Notes under the pieces: generated by a model
Told to the model about the DNA's origin: nothing
The model's input: only the letters and a program-made list of their open reading frames with translations
Database searches by the model: none
Source of the DNA: Litorivivens lipolytica
GTDB lineage: Bacteria; Pseudomonadota; Gammaproteobacteria; Pseudomonadales; Spongiibacteraceae
NCBI RefSeq assembly: GCF_014191715.1
Contig: NZ_JACHWY010000002.1
Coordinates: 62,001 to 126,000 of the forward strand
DNA length: 64,000 bases
Direction: 5' to 3'
Translations under genes and position numbers: made by a program
In this document: positions 16,563 through 24,898 of the stretch, piece after piece
How positions within the stretch are numbered: position 1 is the first letter of the stretch
How the letters are laid out: the number at the start of each line of letters is the position of its first letter

Positions 16563-18032
16563 ATGACGAACCCCTCTGCTTCCGTCGAGGTGGCAATTAT
16601 AGGCAGCGGCTTTGGCGGGCTTTGCGCCGCCATCAATCTGCTCAAACGCGGTATCGACGACTTTGTCATTCTCGAACGTCGTCATTTTATGGGCGGTACC
16701 TGGTTTCAGAACCGCTATCCGGGGGCGGCGGTGGACGTGCAGTCTGCCCTGTATTCACTGGCCGATGAGCCCTACGACTGGCGCCAGCTTTTTGCCGAGG
16801 GCGATGAGCTGCGCAACTACACCCAGGCCGTTATCGACAAGTATCAGCTGGCAGCCAAAACCCGCCTGAACTGGGCGGTTGGTCAAGCGAGCTGGTGTGA
16901 AGAAAGTGAGCGCTGGCAGCTGGCTCGTGACAGCGGCGAACAACTTGACTGCCGTTTTCTGATTAATGCCACCGGGCCGCTTAGTACGCCGGTCATTCCG
17001 GAGTTTCCCGGTCGGGAAACCTTTCAGGGCGCCAGTTTTCACACCAACGATTGGGATACCGACTACGATCATCGCGGTAAACGCGTTGCGGTAATCGGCA
17101 GTGGAGCCAGTGCGGCCCAGGTAATTCCTGCCATTGCCGACGAGGTGTCCGAGCTGCATGTGTTCCAGCGTACGCCGCACTGGGTGATTCCCCGGCCGGA
17201 CTATGTCTTTAAACCCTGGCAGAGAAAGCTGCTGCAAAAACGCGGCTGTTATCAGCTGCTGCGCAAGGTGATTTACTGGGCGCTGGAGGGTCGAGTACTG
17301 GGTTTCAAATATTCCAAGACTTTTCTGAATCTGGTGGCCCGCAGTCGCGCTATGAAACTTCTCAAGCGTCAGGTGCTCGACGATACGCTGCGGGCCAAAC
17401 TGACACCCGATTACACCATCGGTTGCAAGCGCATCATTCTGTCTGACACCTTATATCCTGCACTTACCAAAGCGTCGACGCAGCTGCACGATAAAAATGA
17501 CGGGATTGCTCGAATCACCGAGCAGGGTATTGTGACCACGCAGGGGCAGGAAATACCGCTGGACTTGATCGTGTATTCCACCGGTTTTGACGCGACGGAT
17601 GGTTTGATTTCCTATCCGGTGCATGGTCGTGGTGGCGTTGCCCTGCGTGATAAATGGCAAACGTATCCGCGTGCCTATCTCGGCACTACCGTGCCAGACT
17701 TCCCCAACCTGTTTATTGTTACCGGCCCTAACACCGGCATCGGTCATACCTCGGCGCTGTTTATTATTGAATCTCAGATGAATTACATCATGAACTGCAT
17801 TGAGCGAGTGCGATCCGGTGATTGTCGAACCATTGAGGTGAAAGCCGATGCGGAGTCGCGCTATACCCAGCATATTCACAGCGAAATGGAACGCACGGTC
17901 TGGAAGTCTGGCGGCTGCAACAGCTGGTACCAAAGCAAAAGCGGGCATGTGATTGCCATGTTCCCGGGCTTCAGTTTTACCTACCGACGCTGGACACGAA
18001 ATTTTCGTGCCGCTGATCACCACCTTTCCTGA
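16563..18032 (+). CDS. Flavin-containing (Baeyer-Villiger type) monooxygenase
   Basis: 489 residues. An FAD-binding Rossmann motif IIGSGFGGLCAAINL is at the N-terminus and an NADPH-binding motif VIGSGASAAQV lies near residue 180. Between them FQGASFHTNDWD corresponds to the Baeyer-Villiger fingerprint FxGxxxHTxxW. The family inserts oxygen next to a ketone to give an ester or lactone, using NADPH and O2 in the cytosol. A dehydrogenase starts 25 bases later and a hydrolase follows, which suggests ketone supply before and ester cleavage after this step. The substrate is unknown. Confidence 0.88.
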   Translation: MTNPSASVEVAIIGSGFGGLCAAINLLKRGIDDFVILERRHFMGGTWFQNRYPGAAVDVQSALYSLADEPYDWRQLFAEGDELRNYTQAVIDKYQLAAKTRLNWAVGQASWCEESERWQLARDSGEQLDCRFLINATGPLSTPVIPEFPGRETFQGASFHTNDWDTDYDHRGKRVAVIGSGASAAQVIPAIADEVSELHVFQRTPHWVIPRPDYVFKPWQRKLLQKRGCYQLLRKVIYWALEGRVLGFKYSKTFLNLVARSRAMKLLKRQVLDDTLRAKLTPDYTIGCKRIILSDTLYPALTKASTQLHDKNDGIARITEQGIVTTQGQEIPLDLIVYSTGFDATDGLISYPVHGRGGVALRDKWQTYPRAYLGTTVPDFPNLFIVTGPNTGIGHTSALFIIESQMNYIMNCIERVRSGDCRTIEVKADAESRYTQHIHSEMERTVWKSGGCNSWYQSKSGHVIAMFPGFSFTYRRWTRNFRAADHHLS

Positions 18033-18057
18033 GGCGCGTTAGAGAGGGAGCGATTTC

Positions 18058-19866
18058 ATGTTTCTTAATCCTCAGGATATTGTGGTCATAACGGGCGCCG
18101 CTTCGGGTATGGGGCGCGCCTACGCCATTGCGTTTGCTCGTTTGAATTGTCGGTTGGCACTGTGCGATATCGATGAAAACGGCTTGGATGAAACCTGTAA
18201 TCAGGTCGCAGCTTTTTCTAAAGAGGCCTGTCTGCGTGCGGTGGTCAACATCGCTGAAGTCGATTCGGTTAATGCCTTTGCCCAGCGGGTAAACCGTGAA
18301 CTGGGGCCAGCCCGGGTTGTTATAAACAATGCCGGGATAGAAGGTAGCGCCCAGCCCTCTTGGCAAACACCGTTGGCGATGTATGAAAAGGTCATGGCGG
18401 TGAATTATTTCGGCGTGGTGCATGGTTGCCGTTCCTTCCTGCCGCAACTGCTGACATACCAGCGCGCATGGCTGGTTAATATATCGAGCGTTTTTGGATT
18501 GATCGGCACGCCCAATCATACGGACTACTGCGGCAGTAAATTTGCGGTGCGCGGTTATACTGAAGCCCTGCGAGCAGAATTAAACGGTAGCGGTGTGCAC
18601 GTCATGCTCGTGCATCCCGGGGGTGTGAATACCCGGATCGCGCGCCAGGATATAAGCCGCCCCTTTGCTGAACAATTTCTTAAATCTACGCCTGAGCAGG
18701 TCGTTAAGCAGGTGCTGCGCGCTATGGCAAACGGCAGGGCGCGAGTAGTGTGTGGTCATAACAGCTGGAAGACGGCGTTGGCTGCTCGCCTGCTACCACT
18801 TGGCTTGCTTAGCAGACTGATTTGGCGAGAACTGTCTGGCTTTATTGATAGCAAAAACTATCCCCCCCCGACAGGCGCTCTCCAACGAGATTCAAGCGGC
18901 GACGGCCCAAAGATTGAACAGGAAAAAACCATGAAAAAGATGCTAATACTCCTCGGCGGTTTGATTATTGCGGCGGTGATCTGGAGCATTGCAAGTTATC
19001 CGCGCATAGGATCGCTCGTTTATGAAGTAGGAGTAGCTACAGAGGCTGCGGTGTACGGCTTCGAGAAGAAACAGCAGCCACTGGGCGAACTCGATATGGT
19101 GTATTACGCTGGTGGTAATACGGATGGCCCAACCATCGTTATGCTCCACGGCTACAGTGCCGACAAAATGGTTTGGCTGCGTTTTGCTCGTCACCTAACC
19201 GATAGCTATCACATTTTGATCCCGGATTTGGCAGGTCATGGTGAGACCGGTTTTCAAGCTGATTGGGATTACACGATGGCGGCGCAGGCTGAGCGTGTGG
19301 TTGCACTGCTCGACGCCTTGAATATCGAGCAAGCACATATCATCGGCAACTCAATGGGCGGGTTTATCAGTGGCCAGTTTGCGTTGGATTATCCGCAGCG
19401 TACCCTCAGTATTGCTCCAGTTGACCCTGCCGGTGTCACTACTCCCGAGCCAAGCGACATGGAGAAAATGCTCGCTGAAGGCCGCAATCCCTTCCTGATC
19501 GAAAACGGTGAACAATTCGCCGAGTTTTATCAGATGACCATGGCCAAGCCGCCGTGGCTACCGGGCATGGTGCTTGATGCTATGGCCGAAGATTACCGTG
19601 TTCTTGCCCCACAACTGGAAGCCATTTTTGAGGATATTCAGCGCTCGCCACTGTTGGCGGATCGCCTAGGTGAGCTGCAGGTGCCGGCCCTTATTTTATG
19701 GGGCGATCAGGATGCGCTGATTCACGTCAGTGGTGCTGAGCGTTGGCATGCGCTTATACCCGATAGTCAGCTGACCGTGTGGGAAGGTATTGGGCATATG
19801 CCGATGCTGGAAATTCCTGAAGCGAGTGCGCAGCGCTATCGAGCGTTTTTAGCGCGCGGAGAGTAA
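18058..19866 (+). CDS. Short-chain dehydrogenase read through in frame into an alpha/beta hydrolase
   Basis: As written, one 602-codon frame covers two enzymes. Residues 1-280 are an NAD(P)-dependent short-chain dehydrogenase: TGAASGMGRAYA nucleotide motif, NNAG, NISSVFG, and YCGSK with the catalytic Tyr and Lys. The frame then passes a run of eight C (18862-18869) and a poor linker, and enters a complete hydrolase with its own membrane anchor. With seven C the dehydrogenase would instead end at TGA 18932-18934, overlapping the hydrolase ATG at 18931 as ATGA, the standard coupled arrangement. I therefore suspect a frameshift, real or from sequencing, rather than a true fusion. GAGGGAG precedes the start. 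Likely role: alcohol-ketone interconversion beside the monooxygenase. Confidence 0.8.
   Translation: MFLNPQDIVVITGAASGMGRAYAIAFARLNCRLALCDIDENGLDETCNQVAAFSKEACLRAVVNIAEVDSVNAFAQRVNRELGPARVVINNAGIEGSAQPSWQTPLAMYEKVMAVNYFGVVHGCRSFLPQLLTYQRAWLVNISSVFGLIGTPNHTDYCGSKFAVRGYTEALRAELNGSGVHVMLVHPGGVNTRIARQDISRPFAEQFLKSTPEQVVKQVLRAMANGRARVVCGHNSWKTALAARLLPLGLLSRLIWRELSGFIDSKNYPPPTGALQRDSSGDGPKIEQEKTMKKMLILLGGLIIAAVIWSIASYPRIGSLVYEVGVATEAAVYGFEKKQQPLGELDMVYYAGGNTDGPTIVMLHGYSADKMVWLRFARHLTDSYHILIPDLAGHGETGFQADWDYTMAAQAERVVALLDALNIEQAHIIGNSMGGFISGQFALDYPQRTLSIAPVDPAGVTTPEPSDMEKMLAEGRNPFLIENGEQFAEFYQMTMAKPPWLPGMVLDAMAEDYRVLAPQLEAIFEDIQRSPLLADRLGELQVPALILWGDQDALIHVSGAERWHALIPDSQLTVWEGIGHMPMLEIPEASAQRYRAFLARGE
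18862..18869 (+). repeat. C8 homopolymer at the dehydrogenase/hydrolase junction
   Basis: Eight consecutive C lie at the end of the dehydrogenase domain. Eight keeps the frame open into the hydrolase; seven ends it at the ATGA overlap 65 bases later; nine ends it at TGA near 18915. Such runs are prone to polymerase slippage and to base-calling errors. Confidence 0.9.
18931..19866 (+). CDS. Alpha/beta hydrolase with N-terminal membrane anchor (probable separate gene)
   Basis: 311 residues from ATG 18931, preceded by AGGAAAAAACC. A hydrophobic segment (MLILLGGLIIAAVIWSIA) would anchor or export the enzyme. The hydrolase core shows the oxyanion motif MLHGYS, the nucleophile elbow GNSMGG with Ser141, an acid residue in LWGDQDALI and His in GIGHMPMLE. 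It resembles lipases and esterases of the monoglyceride-lipase/LipA type. Next to the monooxygenase it would cleave the ester product; the substrate is inferred only from context. In the sequence as given it shares a frame with the dehydrogenase upstream. Confidence 0.82.
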   Translation: MKKMLILLGGLIIAAVIWSIASYPRIGSLVYEVGVATEAAVYGFEKKQQPLGELDMVYYAGGNTDGPTIVMLHGYSADKMVWLRFARHLTDSYHILIPDLAGHGETGFQADWDYTMAAQAERVVALLDALNIEQAHIIGNSMGGFISGQFALDYPQRTLSIAPVDPAGVTTPEPSDMEKMLAEGRNPFLIENGEQFAEFYQMTMAKPPWLPGMVLDAMAEDYRVLAPQLEAIFEDIQRSPLLADRLGELQVPALILWGDQDALIHVSGAERWHALIPDSQLTVWEGIGHMPMLEIPEASAQRYRAFLARGE

Positions 19867-19890
19867 GGGGCTAAGGCGTAGCGGGAGATT

Positions 19891-20346
19891 TTAGTAGGTG
19901 ACGGTAACGGAGATCGTATCCGAATAATTGCCCGCTGCAGAATTTTGACCAGCAGGAATCCGGCCGTAAACCACATGGTCGATGGGTAGAAGTAAAACAC
20001 CAATCGCACCCGGTACGGTTGCGGTGCCCCCGTTGCCATCTCCCCATACCGTGAGGTAGGTCGGATCCGTGTACAGGTTGTAGTTCAAGCTGTTTGCGCC
20101 ACTACTCATCTTTCTCGGAGCGAAATTGCCTGCTCCACCAGCGGAAAGGGCAATGCTGTAGCCCATCGAAAGTGTGCAGCTTACCGATACGGAACCAACG
20201 CTATCCACTGACAGGCCAGATAGCGGGTCGTAGTCCCCAAACGCAACGCTATTTGCACTCGCGCTGCATTGGGCCGCGGCCGGCGCGGCAGAAAAGGCGA
20301 TGCATAGACCGACCACAAGGGTGCGCCAAGATGTGACTACAGGCAC
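19891..20346 (-). CDS. Spore coat U domain pilus subunit (distal gene of chaperone-usher operon)
   Basis: 151 residues with a signal peptide (cut near APAAA). It has the SCPU fold pattern: an early Cys in QCSASANSVAFGDYDP, SVSVSCTL, VYGRIPAGQ, and the C-terminal donor-type strand SDTISVTVTY. In the Csu system of Acinetobacter the gene after the usher is the two-domain tip adhesin CsuE; here the product has only one domain. It overlaps the usher gene by ten bases. It is either the tip or a second shaft subunit. Confidence 0.82.
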   Translation of the reverse strand: MPVVTSWRTLVVGLCIAFSAAPAAAQCSASANSVAFGDYDPLSGLSVDSVGSVSVSCTLSMGYSIALSAGGAGNFAPRKMSSGANSLNYNLYTDPTYLTVWGDGNGGTATVPGAIGVLLLPIDHVVYGRIPAGQNSAAGNYSDTISVTVTY

Positions 20347-23228
20347 GTGATGTCTCCGAGGTCAGGCAGCGGCTCGGATGCTGCGGGAACATTAAGTCTA
20401 AAGCGGCAGAATGTATCTTGCCACCACGCCTGCATTTCATGATCTCCGGGCGGGCTCTCAATATAGGCTTGACCCGCTATCCCGGTTTGTGACTTCTCGC
20501 CTGTGGCGGGATTCAGAAACTGAGTTCCAGAAGGGGCGGGGTTGCCTGAGTTGTCGAGTAAGCGAAAGCCTACCCAGCGAGCCTTTTTGATCGAAAAGCG
20601 TATTTTTACGCCCTGCCTGTAAGCGGGCACAGCGATTTGCTCTAGCGAGGCGACTTGGATGTCGAGCGGTAGTTTTGTATCACCCAAACGAATTCGGTTG
20701 CGTTGGTAATCTCTCAAACCGGGCACAATGGCTTTCCCGCTGGCGTTTGTTCTGGCGAGCAGCTGATTGTCTCTGTAGATGGAAGCATCTGGCAAGTCGG
20801 GTACTTCGACTAACGCAAAGCTCTGATTAAGACGTTGTGTTAGGTAAGGGCGGCTACCGAAGAAAGCCACGCCGCCGTCCACTGCGGTTCGGTACTCGGT
20901 TTGTGTGTCGAGATGGCTGGACTGTACCTGGATATGGCTGATAGGGTTTCGCCAGTTAACGCCAGCTTCGATGCGGTCGCTGTTGCCATCTTCATGAGCC
21001 AGCTGGTATCCAAATCCATTGCCGGCTGGCAAGTTCTTGCGTAACTGTGTTCTATACCGCGAGGTAGATGCTTGCCGTCGCGCGTTGCTGGTGATTGATG
21101 TGCTTCGGCCCAGGGGTATGGATATCGACGCACTGGCACTGCGTTCCAGAACATCGTCCAGTGGCTCTAAATAGCTTAGGCTGAAATGCGCGTTGTACGG
21201 TAGGCTGAGGGAATATTGCAGGGTTGCAAATTCATTGTCCGCCTCATTGCGTTTTCGGCGCTGAATATGACTCAGCGAAAGCCCACCATATTTACCCATG
21301 CCCACAGAAGCAAAGCCTGTAGATTCAAAAGCATCTAACTCGCTCTCAGGGCTCGTGCCAAGTTGCTGAAAGTGACGTGAGCGCCAGGTGCCTCTGGCAC
21401 CGAAGCTAAATTGCCGGGCTTGGCGTCGCACGCCCACGGATGTGAGTGTCCCGGAAAGACTGTCTGCGTCTCGGCTACCCGCTAAAGCGAAATTAAACTC
21501 TGCGACAGCGGGCCACACCACCGTTGCCGCTGTACCGATCGAATTCACCTCGCTGCTGAGTTCTGCTCGGACTTCTCCTGTATACCAATGGCTAAAGCCG
21601 TAGCGGTGTGTTCCGCTGGCAAAATCGGTTGCATAGTCATTGCTTTCGCGGGTGAAGTTGTTGCGAATAACCCCGAGCTCATAGCTGTAGTCATGTAGCC
21701 CGGGTTTTAAGAGTTGGGAGCTGGCATAGAATGGTCGGGTAACGACGGACTCGCGTCCAAAAAGGTCTCGGGTGACGATGCGCATTTCACCGGCCCCTGT
21801 TACCGTGGGCACTTCATTGATCGTGAATGCTCCCGGCTCGATACTGGAGCTGGCGCGCCGCGAGTTATCAATAAAAATATCAACTGTGGATGGTACAACC
21901 GACTCGCCGGTGATTAGCTGCGTGGGGAAAGTGATAAATCCAGGCTGGGTTGAAAAGTTAGTTCCCCATCGTAGCCCGCCAAAGCGAGTTGGACGCCCCC
22001 AGGCACCCCCTTCGTTTAGCGTGTCGCCAATGATGAGTGAGCGCATTTTCTCGGGCCAGTCAACGCGCAGGTTCGTTTCAAGACGAATATTCTCGCGATC
22101 GTCATCCGTGATATTTCTGATGAGGTGTTGGCTTGAAAGAAACCCTCGGCCCCAAAATGCTCCCATTTCGAACTGGCCACTAACCTGATCTTTTTCATCG
22201 GTGTGAGAGCTGAACAAGGCGTAGTTCAATAGAGCGCCGCGTTGACTAAAGTCGGGTTCTACGAGGTAGTCCTCATTACCCGACAGTTCGCTGGGAATAA
22301 ACGCATCGGAGCGCGCATAGAGCGCTAAGGCTTGCCGTTTGGAATCAAAAACGGGGATGACGTTGTTCAAATCATCAATGGCGTATAAGTCGGGAGATGA
22401 GCTTTGGGCCTCGGGTGTTTGGAGTTTGCTCTCTGCAAACGTTGTCTCATCCAGAAGGAATTGCTGCTCATCATCCGCAAAAACTTTTACCAGGCGAGGC
22501 TGCTGTGATTCGTTTACCTGCAACTCAACCCAGGTTTCTTCAGCTTGTTCTGTGTTGGGGCGCGCACGGGTATCAATGCTGAGTAAGCTCCATTGGGGGT
22601 CTATCGCGACTTTGTACGGCCAGAGGTTGTCAATTTCCAGATAGAGTGTGCCATCAATCACGAGTGGAGCAAGCTCAGGTAAGGGCAGCTCAAGGGCGAG
22701 CAGATCGTCGCGACTGATTAACCAGCGATCAAGATGTTGCAGCAGAGTCAGTTCTCGCTCGGCGTCCTGTTGGTTGAGGATGAGTCGGAGCTTTACGCTG
22801 TCAACGTCCCGGCTGCCTAGCGGTATGGACTTGCGAGGGCCTTGAAAAGGCGCAAATTCAGGCGTTTGAGGGCTGTTGGGCTTAGTGGCTTGCGTCGAAA
22901 CGAGTGTGAGTGCTCCCTTCGACAGGCTGATGCGATAGCCGTTTATTGAGCGAAGCGGCAGGAAGGGATACCCGTCAACCTGCACTTGCCCGTCAAGGTC
23001 GATCGGTAGCCCTGCTGACAGCATATCAACCGCGCGAAGGTAGACGTCACTATCGCCGTGGAGTATTGCCCGAATATCCGTTCGGACCGTGCGGCCATCA
23101 ATGATGAGATCAATTTTTTGCGGCGACAGAGTGCTCGTTTCTACCCAGGGCAGTTCGTTCCAATCGGCTTGAGCGCTGAAACCCAATAACAGCGAAGTAA
23201 AGATTAGGAGATTAAGCGAGCGGGCCAT
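20337..23228 (-). CDS. Archaic chaperone-usher pathway outer-membrane usher with doubled N-terminal domain
   Basis: 963 residues with a signal peptide (cut near GFSAQA, residue 21). It forms the outer-membrane barrel that takes subunits from the chaperone and assembles the pilus. The barrel/plug part follows the usher pattern (GTLNEGGAWGRPTRFGG-like region; IDNSRRASSSIEPGAFTI plug; YRQGVKIRFSI C-terminal part). Two similar modules precede it: residues 39-118 and 145-225, both running from a beta strand through a DML/DLL and GLPI/LPLP turn, an IDG/VDG, a Tyr-Lys/Arg strand, to TxAxxPN. I read them as tandem usher N-terminal domains, which would account for much of the extra length over typical archaic ushers. 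Confidence 0.88.
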   Translation of the reverse strand: MARSLNLLIFTSLLLGFSAQADWNELPWVETSTLSPQKIDLIIDGRTVRTDIRAILHGDSDVYLRAVDMLSAGLPIDLDGQVQVDGYPFLPLRSINGYRISLSKGALTLVSTQATKPNSPQTPEFAPFQGPRKSIPLGSRDVDSVKLRLILNQQDAERELTLLQHLDRWLISRDDLLALELPLPELAPLVIDGTLYLEIDNLWPYKVAIDPQWSLLSIDTRARPNTEQAEETWVELQVNESQQPRLVKVFADDEQQFLLDETTFAESKLQTPEAQSSSPDLYAIDDLNNVIPVFDSKRQALALYARSDAFIPSELSGNEDYLVEPDFSQRGALLNYALFSSHTDEKDQVSGQFEMGAFWGRGFLSSQHLIRNITDDDRENIRLETNLRVDWPEKMRSLIIGDTLNEGGAWGRPTRFGGLRWGTNFSTQPGFITFPTQLITGESVVPSTVDIFIDNSRRASSSIEPGAFTINEVPTVTGAGEMRIVTRDLFGRESVVTRPFYASSQLLKPGLHDYSYELGVIRNNFTRESNDYATDFASGTHRYGFSHWYTGEVRAELSSEVNSIGTAATVVWPAVAEFNFALAGSRDADSLSGTLTSVGVRRQARQFSFGARGTWRSRHFQQLGTSPESELDAFESTGFASVGMGKYGGLSLSHIQRRKRNEADNEFATLQYSLSLPYNAHFSLSYLEPLDDVLERSASASISIPLGRSTSITSNARRQASTSRYRTQLRKNLPAGNGFGYQLAHEDGNSDRIEAGVNWRNPISHIQVQSSHLDTQTEYRTAVDGGVAFFGSRPYLTQRLNQSFALVEVPDLPDASIYRDNQLLARTNASGKAIVPGLRDYQRNRIRLGDTKLPLDIQVASLEQIAVPAYRQGVKIRFSIKKARWVGFRLLDNSGNPAPSGTQFLNPATGEKSQTGIAGQAYIESPPGDHEMQAWWQDTFCRFRLNVPAASEPLPDLGDITCL

Positions 23229-23246
23229 GCGTTGCCCCGAGCGCCA

Positions 23247-23954
23247 CTATTGGACAAGCGCACGAGTGCGCCGCTCTAGTGGACCATTTGCGACGATAAT
23301 TTCAACTTCCTTACCGACGCTCGGGGCCGTGTTTGACTCAATAAGCCAGGAGATCTGTGAGCCGGGTAGCACATACTGGAGATCGGATTCGCTGCCTATT
23401 TCCTTGGAGTTTTTTAGTAGCCGCCAAGAGGTGAGCTTATCGTGCCCGTTGCCCGTGTTTGCAACCGACAGTTTAACTTTTCCATCGCGTTGGCGCGTTA
23501 CTGACCATTTCAAATCCGCGGCAGTAGGATATTCAGGGCGGACAAATACCGGGAGGCTCATATGGAGTGCAAACTTGAGTCCGCCGCGGGGTGTAGAGAC
23601 GCCGGGAATTTCCTGTAGCAGGAGGCGATAGGCCTGCTCTTCGGGATGCGATTGATATGCGCGCAGGCCAACGCGCACGGTTTGTTCTTCGCCTGGCGCA
23701 ATGGTGAATGTCGGTGGCACCGCGATGATATCGCGCGTTTCACGCAGTTCTTCTGCGCCTTTGTTTTGCACCCATTTTTTTGTCGCCACCTGCAATGTAA
23801 CCGGGGTGGATTCTCTATTGCGCACGGTCAACGTTGTCGCGGGTGTGCTTTCCGAGAGCGCGATGGTTACGGGGCGAACTGAATACGAGCCAGAAAATGT
23901 CGTGGCTGAAACCAGCAGGGCGAAAGCAGTGACGATCCATGTCTTGCACGGCAT
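23247..23954 (-). CDS. Periplasmic pilus chaperone (archaic chaperone-usher family)
   Basis: 235 residues with a signal peptide. The immunoglobulin-like chaperone pattern is clear: YSVRPVTIALSES near the N-terminus, LTVRNRESTPVTLQV, a conserved APGEEQTVRVGLR block, and YRLLLQEIPG. It lies between the first pilin and the usher, 18 bases from the latter, in the order seen in Csu-type operons. It would hold SCPU subunits in the periplasm and hand them to the usher. Confidence 0.88.
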   Translation of the reverse strand: MPCKTWIVTAFALLVSATTFSGSYSVRPVTIALSESTPATTLTVRNRESTPVTLQVATKKWVQNKGAEELRETRDIIAVPPTFTIAPGEEQTVRVGLRAYQSHPEEQAYRLLLQEIPGVSTPRGGLKFALHMSLPVFVRPEYPTAADLKWSVTRQRDGKVKLSVANTGNGHDKLTSWRLLKNSKEIGSESDLQYVLPGSQISWLIESNTAPSVGKEVEIIVANGPLERRTRALVQ

Positions 23955-23967
23955 AGCAGAACGTAGC

Positions 23968-24468
23968 TCAATAATTTAACGTGACATTTATCGTGTCGGA
24001 ATAACTGCCGGTTTGCGTTTCCTGTTGCCCGGAAGGAATACGTCCATAGACAACAACCGGGACACCCAAACCCGTACCAATGCCGGTTACATCGTTTGTA
24101 CCTGCGGTTTCGCCCCACACAGAGGTTCGCAAAGTATCGCTATACAGTTGATAGGATAGATAGTTGGAACTGCCGTCTGTCATACGTCGTGTGCTGACGG
24201 TGCCATCGCTGCTGCTGCCGCCATCATCGAGAAGTAGTGAGTAACTGGTGCCAAGTGAACAGGTGACGGTAATGGAGCCTACGGCATCGATATTCAAGTT
24301 GTTGACGGGTTCGACATTGCCAAAAGCTAGGTTATTGGCGCTGACATCGCATGAGTCCACCACCGTTGCAGTAACATTAAAAGTGGTCGTTGCTTGCGCC
24401 AGGGCATGACTGCTGTAGAACGCAGAAAGCAGACAAATAAAGGCGGCGAGTTTTGATGAGTAGCACAT
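23968..24468 (-). CDS. Spore coat U domain protein, probable major pilin
   Basis: 166 residues, signal peptide cut near SHALA. SCPU features: DSCDVSANNLAFGNVEPV, SITVTCSLG, VYGRIPSG and a C-terminal strand SDTINVTLNY. It is the first gene of the minus-strand operon, the place of CsuA/B, so it is the likely shaft subunit. AGGAG lies eight bases before the ATG. Unlike Csu, only one pilin precedes the chaperone; equivalents of CsuA and CsuB are missing. Confidence 0.85.
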   Translation of the reverse strand: MCYSSKLAAFICLLSAFYSSHALAQATTTFNVTATVVDSCDVSANNLAFGNVEPVNNLNIDAVGSITVTCSLGTSYSLLLDDGGSSSDGTVSTRRMTDGSSNYLSYQLYSDTLRTSVWGETAGTNDVTGIGTGLGVPVVVYGRIPSGQQETQTGSYSDTINVTLNY

Positions 24469-24596
24469 GGGTGACTCTCCTAGTTTGTTCGTTGTCAGGA
24501 ACGATTACTCATTGAGGACCCGACGTAACTTAGCAATTTGAAGGTATTCACTTCGCCGCGCTATAAGAATAAGGGGATATACATATAGGTAGAGGT

Positions 24597-24735
24597 CCAG
24601 CCTCAGGGCTTGCTGCACTCGGCGCACATTGCTGTGCAATTTGTCGAACCTCGAGGTTCGAATCGGGGTGCTTTAGTAGTTGATTTGAGGCTGTTGATTC
24701 GAGGAAGGAGCTTAAAATGGCCCGCCCGAGAGGAT
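24597..24735 (-). repeat. Distal copy of a tRNA-Arg-linked tandem repeat
   Basis: About 139 bases that match 24760-24898 at an offset of exactly 163 bases, with only scattered differences. Its tRNA-proximal end, 24718-24735, repeats the last 18 bases of the mature tRNA-Arg(CCG), including the CCA. It holds the palindrome CGAACCTCGAGGTTCG and an imperfect ATTGC-GCAAT hairpin. No gene is visible in it. Confidence 0.85.
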
Positions 24736-24740
24736 GTGCT

Positions 24741-24761
24741 GGAAAAGCCTAGGGCTTTTCC
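24741..24761. terminator. Perfect 9-base hairpin between the two repeat copies
   Basis: GGAAAAGCC, loop TAG, GGCTTTTCC. It lies downstream of the first repeat unit on the tRNA (minus) strand. It could be a processing signal or a weak terminator, since the stem ends in a short U-rich arm but no long T run follows. Confidence 0.4.
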
Positions 24762-24898
24762 ACCCTGCGGGCTCGCTGCGCTCGGCGCAAATTGCTGTGC
24801 AATTTGTCGAACCTCGAGGTTCGAATCGGGGTGCTTTAGTAGTTGATTTGAGACTGTCGATTCGAGGAAGGTGCTTAAAGTGGCCCGCCCGAGAGGAT
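24760..24898 (-). repeat. tRNA-proximal copy of the tandem repeat
   Basis: This copy starts inside tRNA-Arg(CCG): bases 24881-24898 are the last 18 of the tRNA, and the rest is the spacer downstream of it. It matches 24597-24735 at a 163-base offset. The perfect hairpin CAAATTGC-TGT-GCAATTTG and the palindrome CGAACCTCGAGGTTCG are in the spacer. Confidence 0.85.

Noticed and set aside
24610-24846. Open frame within the tandem repeat
   Set aside because: It lies in the tRNA-linked repeat and differs between copies; no ribosome-binding site.
24718-24898. Repeated tRNA 3' end as an integration (att) site pair
   Set aside because: Only 145 bases of spacer lie between the copies and no integrase or cargo is present; the whole spacer is duplicated, which fits a tandem repeat.
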